Shown here: positions 12,153-22,900 of the stretch, in pieces
Position numbering within the stretch: position 1 is the stretch's first letter
Layout of the letters: each line of letters opens with the position of its first letter
DNA from: Panax quinquefolius
Taxonomy: Eukaryota; Streptophyta; Magnoliopsida; Apiales; Araliaceae
Length of the DNA stretch: 64,000 nucleotides
Assembly: GCA_020205615.1 (NCBI GenBank)
Contig: CM035171.1
Coordinates: 3,319,267-3,383,266 of the forward strand
Direction of reading: 5' to 3'
Position numbers and translations under genes: made by a program
Notes under the pieces: generated by a model
Databases searched by the model: none
What the model was told of the DNA's origin: nothing
Seen by the model: the letters and a program-made list of their open reading frames with translations, nothing else

Positions 12153-13050
12153 GCCCAATAGGGTAAACGAGGAGTAATAGTATTGATCAAATTCAGTACA
12201 TAACAGAGTACATTCGTAAAAAATTAAACGACATTATAAACCAACATTTTCATCGTCGGCTACGAAAGAGAGAATTGAACTAGGGTTTCTGAGCGTGAGT
12301 AAACGTAGAACAATAAAACGCGGCCGATCATGCCGTCAGAAGGGCGATCACTCTCGTTTTAACCGTGTTTAAGTTTTAGGACTTCTCTGTGGCAGTGTGG
12401 CGTGGTTTGCCATTTCCAATTTGCTAAAAAGGACCTCAGGTTTCCTTTTATTATATTCTATACTATTCTATTCCTAATCACGCGGTCACACCCTTGGGTT
12501 GCCTTGCTTGCCACTAGGATTTGGAAACCCTAATCCATTCCTACGTCTACGTCTACGTCTACGTATAAAACTCACAAAAATACAATTTTATTTTAAAATA
12601 TGATATATTTTTAAGAATATATTTATGTATTCATTGTGTCATTTATTATCAGCATTAATTAAAATAAATTATTTTTCAAAATATTCTTTTTCTTAAAATG
12701 GATTTCTTTATGTGATCACTTTAAGTTTTAAAATATATTATTATAATTTTCAATTATAATAAGTAGTCTTATAAAAAGAGTAATTTATTTTGACAAAATC
12801 ATAAATTTCTTTGGACATCCAAATGGAATGTGTTGTAAGTCGATGTAGCCCAACATAGACCTGTCTAATACCAATATAAGTGTTCCACGTAGACCTAATT
12901 ATGGATACTCCTAACAGAGCCCACATTTCCAAGTGAAACTGGGATAGGGCCTATTGGGCCCAAAATGGAATATATATTTTCCTCGTCTCAATTGGGTATA
13001 CGCATCCTAAAAATAAAGGGACAATTACATTTTCTATTACATTTTAAAAA
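12153..13050. other. 5' flank of the LARP1 gene; no gene seen
   Basis: It should contain the LARP1 promoter and leader. It includes four CTACGT units at about 12541-12564. The rest is AT-rich without motifs I can name. Confidence 0.5.
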
Positions 13051-13204
13051 ATAATTACATAAAAAATCTACAAATAAAATAATTACAAAAAAAGTGCATA
13101 TGCAATATTTAATTACAAAAAAGAGTGCAATCTTATCCCTTTTATTTAGTTGAGTGATTTAATGAGTTATTGATAATGGTCATGTTTGTAGGGATTTAAA
13201 TTTT

Positions 13205-13690
13205 ATCTCTCTCTCATCAACCTCCATTTTATCTCCACACCCTCTCCTTCCCCTTCCTCCGCCTCCCTTCTCCTCCCCGCCCACGCCCCCACCACCTCCA
13301 TCCGCCTCCCACCGCCATCCCTCCTCCCGCCCCTTTCCCCCCCCCCACCCCTTGTTGACCCACCCCCCTCCCTCCTTTTTTCCCCCGTCCACGCCCCACC
13401 ACCTCCATCCGCCTCCCACCGCCACCCCCTCATCCCGCCCTTTCTCCACCCCACCCCCGCCCCGCCTCGCCCCTTCTTGCCTCCCCCCCTGCCTCCCGCC
13501 CCCTCATGCTCCACATCCTCTCCTTCCCTTTCTCCGCCTCCCTTCTCCTCCCCGCCCACGCCCCCACCACCTCCATCCGCCTCCCACCGCCATCCCCTCC
13601 TCTTGCCTCCCTTTCTCCACCCCACCCCACCCCACTCCCTCCCTCCCTCCCTCCCTCCCTCCTCCCGCCTCTTTCTCCTCCTCCTCCCCA
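13205..13690. repeat. Extreme C-rich pyrimidine strand with internal repeats
   Basis: Almost every base on the plus strand is C or T. A unit of about 40 bases with CACCTCCATCCGCCTCCCAC recurs at about 13281, 13389 and 13555. The blocks at 13241-13285 and 13516-13560 are also near copies, about 275 bp apart. Long open frames here on both strands are by-products of the composition and encode only low-complexity Pro/Ser or Gly/Arg peptides. Confidence 0.9.
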
Positions 13691-13816
13691 GATCGATCCA
13701 AGATGGTAGTCACGGTGGAGACCACACACTAGCCATGGATGGAGGCCCCTCCACCACCCTTTGCTTCCTCCACCACCGATCCGTTTCTCCAACTCTACCA
13801 GAATCAAACCTTAATA

Positions 13817-14125
13817 TGTTGGTAACCAATAGGCATACTAAGGTAACCAAACCTTAGCTCCTTCCGATAAGGTAACTAAATTTTATGCAATGGTTACTTA
13901 AACCTTCCGATAAGGTAACCAATTTAGTTTATTAGGTTACTAATTTATTTTGGATGTGATGCAATTGGTAACAAATTTCATATAGTTGGTTACTAAACCA
14001 TTTGATAAGGTAACTAATTCAGTTTTATTTGATTACCAAATTTATTTTAAATGTGATGCAAGATTCTTAGTCAAAATTGTGATAAAAGTAACCATTTCAA
14101 TTTTTGTGGGTAACCAAATCGTCAA
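13817..14125. repeat. Diverged GTAACC/GGTTAC-bearing repeats
   Basis: Units such as GATAAGGTAACCAATTTAG, TTAGGTTACTAATTTATTTT and GGATGTGATGCAATTGGTAA alternate several times with a period near 110-120 bases. About ten GTAAC or GTTAC cores are visible in 310 bases. The function is unknown; being inside a TIR element, they could be transposase sites. Confidence 0.7.
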
Positions 14126-16355
14126 AAGAAATTCGAATAAGAATCTCCTGGTGGCCATGCGATGATGTGGCTGACGAGAGAGAGGAGGATGATGAACATT
14201 AGCTCCTTCATAATTTTTTATTTTTAATTTTCTTTTTTGATTTGAATTTTGAAACATGGATTTGAAATTGTTGTTAGAGACAAGATTTGAATTTGAATTT
14301 GAATTTGAATTATTAGTTATTCTTGATTTTAGGTTTCCTTATTAATGTGAATTGTACTATTTTTGTAATAATTACATTCTTTTTGTAATTATTTAGTTGA
14401 TGCACTTTTCTTGTAATTACTTTCTATTTGTTGTATACTTATGTAAAGAACCCAAAATAAATACTAATAAATCTCCATTAAATTGGATTTGTTTTAGGTT
14501 AATTGGCTTATTTGTGTTTGGACTAGAAAGTTTTGGGGAAAGAAATTAAATTTAAATATTTATCTATAATTTTAACAGTCTATTACACTGTTAATGTTTT
14601 TCTTAATACTAGATTTATTGAAAAAGTTAGATAATTAGAATTAGAATGAAATAAATTTTCCTAACATGCTCTAAATTTTATTTTATTATTTAATTGTATA
14701 TTAATGCATAAACATCTAATTAGACGCCATTTGGGAAGAAAAATACAATCTTATATTTCTTAAAATGTGCATACTTTTCCCTCTATTGAAATAGGTGTCA
14801 CAATTCTGAGAAAATAATAAAATGTCCAAATTCATCATCATAATTTATAATATCGTGTCATTACTTAATAACTAAACACCTATGATGTTTTTTAGATAAA
14901 TTTAGAAATAAAATAATATGATTTCAAAGGTTGTAAAATTATAAATGATCGAGTCTATTTTGTGTAATAGAGGATAAATTTACGATTGAGAATTTTGTAA
15001 AGAAATGAAATAGGAAATAGGAAGGAAAAAAAGTACTTTTATTGCAAAGAAATGAAATTATGGGAACGTAAGAAATAATAGTACAAATTAATTTTCGGCC
15101 AAACATTCCAATTTTCATGTAATTATATAGGTAAGTTGCCACAAATACAATTAATCCTAATCTCACATTCATATGTGGTGGATGTGTCCTGATCGTTTGT
15201 TTGGTTGAGATTTCACATTCAAAAGTAAAAGCAAGAATGTCTTATATATTATCCATTAAATTATTAAAAAGGAATATATAAATAATAATAATAATAATGA
15301 TGATGATGCACACATGTATATATATGTATATATATATATATATATATATAAAAATCTGCCCTTAATTTTTTAAAAATACCTTATAATTGTATTATCTCAC
15401 TGCAGAACATCAAATTGCTCTACCAAGTGATTGCTACAAACGCAAGTCTTATAATGTATTACGAATTATTTTGTCAAATTACAACTGCAACGTATATTAA
15501 TACATTGGATTGAGTAGGATTATAAAGTTGACTCATTATATAAAAAATAATACATCTTTAAAATATTACCAAATATAATTATTCACGTAACTAATTAAGT
15601 CGCAATAAAAAATCCCAAAGATAAATCATTTGTCAAAGTAAAAAGATGGAGAGCAAGTATTTTTGACAAGTATATATATATACATATATATATAGCTTGA
15701 AATGAATAATTAACAGGAGTCGATCTCCAATAGGTACATGACTTAATAAACAAACAAATAATTCTCTTGAGCAGTATCATATTATTATTTACGTACTAGC
15801 TCCTCCGTTAATTTCAAAAAATTAGATTTATGTTTGATTTTTTTATTTGTTTTATAATTAATATTAGTTAAGAATATAATAGTAATGACATGATAATACA
15901 TAATCAACGTTAAAAAGAATTATTATATTAAGAATATATGGCATTTTAGAATTAAAATTTAAAATATATTTTTAATTTTGAAAATATATATCGAATGCAA
16001 TAAGTATAAAGAAGTGAGCTAAAACAACAGCTGGCTTTGGGAGTAGCATATAGGCTATAGCTAATTATGATTGTATACCTTTTCAAATTAGTAATTAAAA
16101 GGAATTAGGTGCAATTATATTATTATTACTTTCCTTAATTGAATCTTAAAAATCAGCCACAAAAAAACAGGAGGAGAGGAGAGGAGATACGATCGATCAA
16201 AGTCACGTGAATAGTAATAATAAATTAGTTTAATTACAAATCACTTGGTAGATAGATCGATATGGAGTATAACTTAGTACTCCAATTAGGTTGTTTGGTA
16301 CGTGATGAATGGTGTTAGTATTTCTAACGTAGACTACAAGTCACTGAATCCTTTA

Positions 16356-16596
16356 TACTCCCTCCGTCCCTATTTAAATGGCGTTTTAGAGATGGACACA
16401 AGTATTAAGATAATGATTTGAAATTATTAAATATAAGACTAATCGATTATAATACCCTTAAATCATTAATTTATCATAAAGACAACAAATTTAACGTACT
16501 CAAAAAAAATAGGTAGAAGAATGAGAGATAATTTTGAAAAAATTATCATTAATTCTCTTAGATTTGAACAAACATCAATTAATTAGGGAGGGAGTA
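16356..16596. mobile_element. Stowaway-like MITE
   Basis: The left end is TACTCCCTCCGTCCCTATTT; the right end inverted is TACTCCCTCCCTAATT; both include TA. It is about 240 bp and non-coding. Confidence 0.7.
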
Positions 16597-17446
16597 TTAT
16601 ATATGACACTCCAATTGAATTAACCAATTACTAATTACTTCATAAACCGCGTATAAGTCATCGCTCATTTGCTTCCAATCATATGGAACTACAATTCTCA
16701 GTGTCTAAGAAAAGATTATTGGAGGGAGGGAGGGAGTGTATATATATATATATATATATATTTGTTCAGATTTAATTTACGTGTAAGATATATATATACA
16801 CATACCTCATACATACTCCACCACCAACAGGCAACACGTACATTCGCTAGCTAGTCGGTGCATGGGAATTAATTAATTAATGTACAAGTGAGATGTGTTT
16901 CCAAACACCAACTAATTAAATTTCTTTTGGAGATACTACTTACTTATTAAACTATATATATGTATGTGGCAATCAAATCAAATTATATATATAAGTATGT
17001 TAACAAACTTTTAAGTTATCAATTTATCATCACTTTTAGGATTGATGGACAGTCTAAATTTCTTTTCATCCCATGTTTCACCTCTCGTGTGTAGTTTCAA
17101 GAGTATTATTATATTCGTTTTAAATTATAAAATTATTGTTAATATTTAAAAATTAAATTGAGATGACTTACTTGTTAAAAATTATAAAACGATTTATTTT
17201 TTAATAATTAGTATTTTTAAAATAATAACCATTTATTGGCTAAAATGAAGAGAATCCATGCCAATTTTAAATATTCAAATGTCACTTTAAAAATCATTTT
17301 AATCAGTCAACTTTATATTTTAGATATATTTATTTACTGTTAAATAGTTAAAAAATATCTGATAGATAATCAGATGGGACAAATAAAATATGAGATACAA
17401 AATTTAAATTAGGAAGGAACGGGTATTAAGGAGAAGATAAAAATAT

Positions 17447-17497
17447 GATGGATCGGATCGAATCGGATCGGATCGGATCGGATTGGATTGGATTCGG
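17447..17497. repeat. GGATC pentanucleotide repeat
   Basis: About nine units of CGGAT/TGGAT in tandem, about 250 bp upstream of the UPF0496 start codon. Confidence 0.9.
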
Positions 17498-17740
17498 ATG
17501 GGTGCATCTATTTAATTTAAAGTTCCTTAATTAATTAAGCTTTAATTTACGGGTGGGGCGAAAAACGTGTCAAGGACGATATCGTATGTGTGAAGAAATT
17601 AGCCATAACCAATTTGAGGCGGTGCAGGTGCTGCTGCTAGGCTAGCTTAAATATTCCATCAGATAAATAAGCTAGCTAGCTCAACAATTAATTAATGTTC
17701 TACATCGCCTCCAACACAAATTAATAATCCATCCAAATAG

Positions 17741-19072
17741 ATGGTTTGGCCAAAGCTGATCAAACATCCTTTCAGGATTCTGGGTTAGTTACTTCATTTT
17801 TCAATTCTTTAATTTAATTTGTGCATGAAGAATTCGATCTTCAATTTCATTCAACTTGATCATTGAAATTAATGAAATAGGGTTGATTTTAGATAATAAA
17901 TTAATTATAAACAGAATATATATAGATTATGATGATGTTTTCTTCGATCGATAATCCTTACTTACTTAAGTTTTCTGATTTCAGGTGGATGTGGAAAAAA
18001 ATGTGAAAGTAACAGCTTGGCGAAACAGTACAACGTGAATGAAGAGTACAAGGAAGCCTTTAGAACACAATCATACATTGATATATGCAGTAAAGTTCAG
18101 GGTCATATGCAGAAGCAAGAGGTTAATAATGACGAACAATCTTCGTTCCCTCTATTCGTTCATGATCTAACCGAAAGCCTTGTAGAACCCGGACAAGAAA
18201 CATTAGCCGACATCATTCAATCCTATAATCTTCATCCCCTCCTAGTTGATTACTTCAAGATTACCACACAGGCATGCAATCTATGCGAGTTTTTCCTTCA
18301 GAGCATCCGTCAAACACGAGCAAATTATCGTATAATCAAAAGGGTAATCAAGCTAAGCAAAAGAACGCGTAATTACACGGATGATCAATGCTGCTCTGCC
18401 ATGTTTAAACACCTTGCTTCCTTCGCATCCAAGAAGAACCCTTTATCAAGTATTATTAGCCCTTTTGAGTTCCGCCAAACTCAAGCCACCCGTAATGATT
18501 TACTGCATCAATTAACGTTACAATGTAGAAAAATCACAAGGAGAATAAAGTTGAGGAAATGTTTTAAGAAAATTGTGGGCTGTACAATTGTAGTTGCTTA
18601 TACTGCACTCGCAATTGCATTTCTACTCCTTGCTTTTCATTCCATGGTTGGGATCGTAACCGCGCCTGCAGTGCTAACTTGCTCCATAGGATTTCTCAAG
18701 AGGCAAAAAAAGTTGAGAAATAAATCACGACTACTGTTGCTCAAGGCAAGTTCCAAAAGTGTTGGGACACAGCTTGATCTTGCGGCAAAAGGGGTTTATA
18801 TTTTGATCAATGATTTTAACACGATGAGCCGGCTAGTGAGGAGGTTAAATGATGAGATTGAACACAGAATTGCCGTGGCTAATATGTGTGCAAGGAATGG
18901 AAAGGCTGAGGTGTTGAGGGAGGTTGTTAAGGAGTTTCGGATGGAAGAGACGTGCTTGTTGGAGCAACTAGAAGAGCTTGAAGATCACATCTATTTGTGT
19001 TTTCTGACCATAAACAGATCTAGAAGACTACTTGTAGAAGAACTTACGAATGGCGCTACAATCAAATTGTAG
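17741..19072 (+). CDS. UPF0496 family protein (At1g20180/At3g19330-like)
   Basis: Two exons, 17741-17783 and 17985-19072, joined across a 201-bp GT-AG intron (CTGG/GTTAGT … TTTCAG/GTGG), give 376 residues. The first exon encodes only MVWPKLIKHPFRILG, and the downstream frame is open straight to the acceptor, which supports this start. The family signature NVNEEYKEAFRTQSYIDIC follows at about residues 31-49. A hydrophobic stretch at about 212-248 (KIVGCTIVVAYTALAIAF and onward) could form one or two membrane helices. The C-terminal half has amphipathic, probably coiled-coil, segments (RRLNDEIEHRIAV; EETCLLEQLEELEDH). UPF0496 (DUF677) proteins have no established biochemical function. The gene is intact and is the only plus-strand gene in the 3-45 kb interval. 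Confidence 0.9.
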
Positions 19073-19980
19073 ACGAGATTTTTATTTTTAATTTCTCTGT
19101 CTTGGTATTGTTTGCTTCTTTTTTCTCTGCTACAAAAGGTTTTAGTCTAGGAACACTGATTAATTTGTTTTATTATTGTTTCCTACCTGCATTTGTTAAG
19201 AATATATATTTTTTTTGAAAAAAAATATATTTTCGGTAGGATTTGAAAAAGAATAAATTAGTATTATTCATTCAAAGGCCCAAGTATTTATGAAAAAACT
19301 GTTTACATTTTATTTTATTTTTCGAAACAATCCAAAAATTTTGGATTGAAATATATCTACTTGTGCAAGTATGTTACAATTCATAAAAGATTAGTCCGTT
19401 TAAAACCAAACATAAACGTAGTCCGATTTAACTATGTATTTTTAAGAAACCGTACTCCCATACTATCTTAATAAATTAAAGGGGTAGAGAAACATACAAT
19501 TCATTAATCCATATTCATAGTTCTAACATTTCGGTATTTTTGGGTCTAAGAGACATTTAGGAAAGCTACGACTTGTTCTTCACTTAAAAAGAAGTTGACA
19601 TACAGACATGATGCATACTCATACACATCAAATCAACACAAGTGATTTATGATTTATTACTTACCAAAATCGTCCTAACTTCTCATACAAAGTCATTGTT
19701 GTTCGATAATAATGCAAAACACAATATAGCTATTGTACATGAGATCAAATTATTGCAATTGCAGCTTATTCGGATTCGTTCAAACCAGCATTTCCCTAAT
19801 CTAATGTCATGCCCATAATTTTAGTGCAGTCCAACAGCTAAATAGATGGCATTGCTTATATGATTTCCCCCCTCAAAGATCAGATTCTTCCTCCGAGGCC
19901 CCTTCACTTAGACTAGTGAACCCAGTGCAGCTGGGGAAACTAGAAGATAAGAAAAGACCCTAAAGAGGCATGCTCACAAG
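19073..19980. other. Convergent intergenic region between the UPF0496 and Abitram-like genes
   Basis: It holds the 3' flanks of two convergent genes. A perfect palindrome, CAATCCAAAAATTTTGGATTG, lies at 19328-19348. No gene is seen. Confidence 0.5.
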
Positions 19981-22900
19981 TCAACAAGCATCTCTCAACT
20001 TCTTGTACTCTTCAAAGGTCAGTAAAGAACCCTTAACTTTAAGCCAGTCTGCTGGTTTTGGCATGATTATAGCTATGTATCCTTCCCTGTGGGCCTGCAA
20101 TTCAGACCAAATGAAACAGATGAAATAACTCTCTTAAAAATTACTCCTAGATGACGTATCAGAAACAGCTCTAGGTCACAAAGATGATTTCATAATATTA
20201 ACAAAGAAAACTAACAACAAAAGATCTCAAATCGATGCAAAACCTTAGACATGCTACTACCCATTGATGATTAGACAGACTACCAAGACCTAAAGATGAA
20301 TCTCCTCAAGATTTTGATATGTGTAAATGATAATGTAATCATAAAGCAATGTATGTGCTTCCTAGCATATGTTGATGCAAGCTAAAAAGGTAAAGAATAC
20401 TATATGATCCATAATCATATATGTTGAGAAAATAAATAAGCAAAAGAACATAATGGTACAGATAAAGAGTAGTAGAGTAGTAGAGTAGAAGGAATCCAGG
20501 AAAATGGTGAAAATTCTGATCAGGATATAGGAAAACGGACATAATAGAAATGAGCACAGAACATTTACGTCCTTCAGGGCCTGCACCATCAGCAATTATC
20601 CTCCACAAGGCTAATTTCATAATATATCACATATACTAGCTAGACCCACTCGTTTAAGTGGTGGTTATGCATGAATTTCTTTCAAATTTATAGAACTTTC
20701 ATGCAAGGGAAATCTAATAATAGGCATAATGAAGTTTCAAATTTTATTAACAGTTGGCTTCTTTTATTTAATCAGGAATGAATCTTCAATTGTTCCATAC
20801 AACCTTCAGAACTAGTTTCTCACATGTGCTAAGTGCTCAGATTGCCCACACAGGGTACACTTGTGTATAGTTATGACTTGTGACTGTAAAAAGTAAAACA
20901 ATATGACCAACAAGAATAACTCAAGTGGAGAATAGTGTCTAAGTTCTTGATCTCTGTTTAATCTGATTCATGACCTCTCTTACTCAAATAATAAAACAAT
21001 AATTTTATTCCTAAAAGATATAAGATTCCTTACTACTCAAATAGCAGCTAGCTGCGATGAAAAGATATATCTGTTATTTGGATTTCTCTCATGAAAATTT
21101 ACTTGACAAACTAAATTCATGTTGTATCAGGACTCGATAAGAACAAGAAGAAAAACTGAATGTGCAAGAGACTGATAAGGAACTAGATGTCAAAGATATC
21201 ATGATATTTATGGAATCAAGAGAAGCAAAATGTAGGAGAACCTACTGCCTACATATGATAATGAGAATAACAGACCTCTCTGAGATAACATAGAACTGAG
21301 TCTTAGGAACCTGATATTGTGGTATGAGATATTATAGATAATAAGCTGCACTGTTGGAATCAGATTAGTCAAGTTAGGTTTATATAGCTAAATTGACCTG
21401 ATACTCCGCCTCAAAGTGGAGTAAAAATTGCCGAACTTATGTTTCTTCATCATTTCTATAGTTCACAAGCACTTCCATAGGCATCAATTACATAAAGAAA
21501 TTAAGTAGGTGATAACTAACTGGTACTGATTTAACTTAGCCAGTGTTCTAAAAATTCCCGCCTAGGCGCTAGGCCCCCATTGGCGCCCCGCCTAGGTGTT
21601 AGGCCCCCCTTGACGCCTCGCCTAGGCGCTAGGCCCCCCAATACCTCACCTAGGCCCAAAGCGGCAAAAAAATCCTTCCAGGAAATTAGGCGGGGTATAG
21701 GCAGAGAGTTTTTTTTTTTTTAATAACTACTCAAACCAGATCTTGATATATTTATTTTTCTAATGATTTACTATATTCATTATACAGATTGTAACATATT
21801 AAATCACAACAAGAAATGAACAATATCAAGTCAAAATGGATAATTTTATTATAGTTGTAACTTTTTTGAACTTATACTAACTTTAAATTATATAAATGAT
21901 GATACATTTATAATATTTAGTTTAATTCAATATAATTCTTAAATTTATGTTTAGTTTCTTAAGTTTTAATATTGAATTAAATTCTTGAAATTTTAAATTT
22001 TATTATTTAATAGCAATCTTGTTTATGAATAAAACTAATACGTTAAAAATATGATTGAACTTTGAACAATTGCATGTTTGTGTTTGAACTTTGACATTAA
22101 CAATATGGATATGTGTTTGAACTTTAAGCAAATGCTTTTATTATCTTTATTATAGGTTGTTTTGCTTTGTATTATTGTTTTGTTTGGATAAATGTAAAAT
22201 AAAATATTAAAATTAACTTATAATAAAAAATTCCGTCTAGACCCCCTCCGGCCGGCCGCCTCCCGCTTTTTAGAACATTTAACTTAGCTAGCCGGATATA
22301 ATTTGATTCAAGTAAAATTCATTTACTTCACCTGCTTAATAGTCACTTTCAGCATTTAATTGATTAAAAGAATTATCTTAGAAAAAACTTGCAGCGGATA
22401 TATTGAGGCATATTCAATAAACATCAAGACTGAACCTTTCCGTGATAAAAGGAAAGAAATAATAATTTGTGGGTACTTTGCAGTTCGCACTAAGCTGTGT
22501 TGATTGAGTGATATATGCTGATGTATAAACCGAAAAATAGTGTATGTATGATGATTTCTAAACTGAAAATTAGTGTATTTTAGTGTAACCTATAAACATA
22601 TGTATCAAGTTATTCTTACCAATGAGTTAAGCAAATCTGGTTGCTTGATTAACCTGTCATTGACTTCCAAGAGAGAACCTTTAACACAGCATCTGTCAGA
22701 ATGCACTAATGCCTTCAACTTTGAACATGATGAATAAGTGTACAAACATGAAAGCATAAATAAATGAAGGACCATGGACAGTGAACAAGAGAGAAGAAAA
22801 CTGCACCTCACAATATAAGAAGTATCATTGGTTGATACTTTGCACAAAGCTGTGTTGGACTCGAAATGTTGTGCGTTCTGGATAAGGAAATTTCAGTAAC

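Larger units (their letters stand above)
13056..14445. mobile_element. TIR element carrying a C-rich strand and GTAACC repeats
   Basis: The outer arms are imperfect inverted repeats of about 70 bp. The left arm (about 13066-13132) has TAATTACAAAAAAAGTGCAT. The right arm read inverted (about 14436-14360) has TAATTACAAGAAAAGTGCAT. Both arms continue with a second TAATTACAAAAA block. Inside lies a roughly 485-base pyrimidine strand, then about 400 bases of GGTAACC/GGTTACC-bearing repeats. There is no transposase. I could not identify a target duplication, so the superfamily is open. Confidence 0.6.
14446..17740. other. Intergenic region; microsatellites and one Stowaway-like MITE
   Basis: I see no gene. 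The DNA is very AT-rich, with TA/AT microsatellites at 15310-15350, 15668-15694 and 16738-16761, and a GGATC-type repeat at 17447-17497. The last 300 bases are the likely promoter of the UPF0496 gene. Confidence 0.6.

Noticed and set aside
13180..13857. Overlapping long open frames on both strands encoding Pro/Ser-rich or Gly/Arg-rich peptides
   Set aside because: They follow from the stop-poor C/T composition. No start context, domain, splice structure or codon bias supports a gene.
15795..16020. Possible additional Stowaway-like element (TCCTCCGTTAATTTC)
   Set aside because: Only one end is recognisable; the other side lacks a matching inverted end and TA duplication.
20560..20625. GCAGGCCC-containing segment resembling the acceptor of the last Abitram-like exon
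   Set aside because: The likeness is limited to about ten bases, and inclusion would not match the conserved protein sequence, which continues directly into the exon at 20094.
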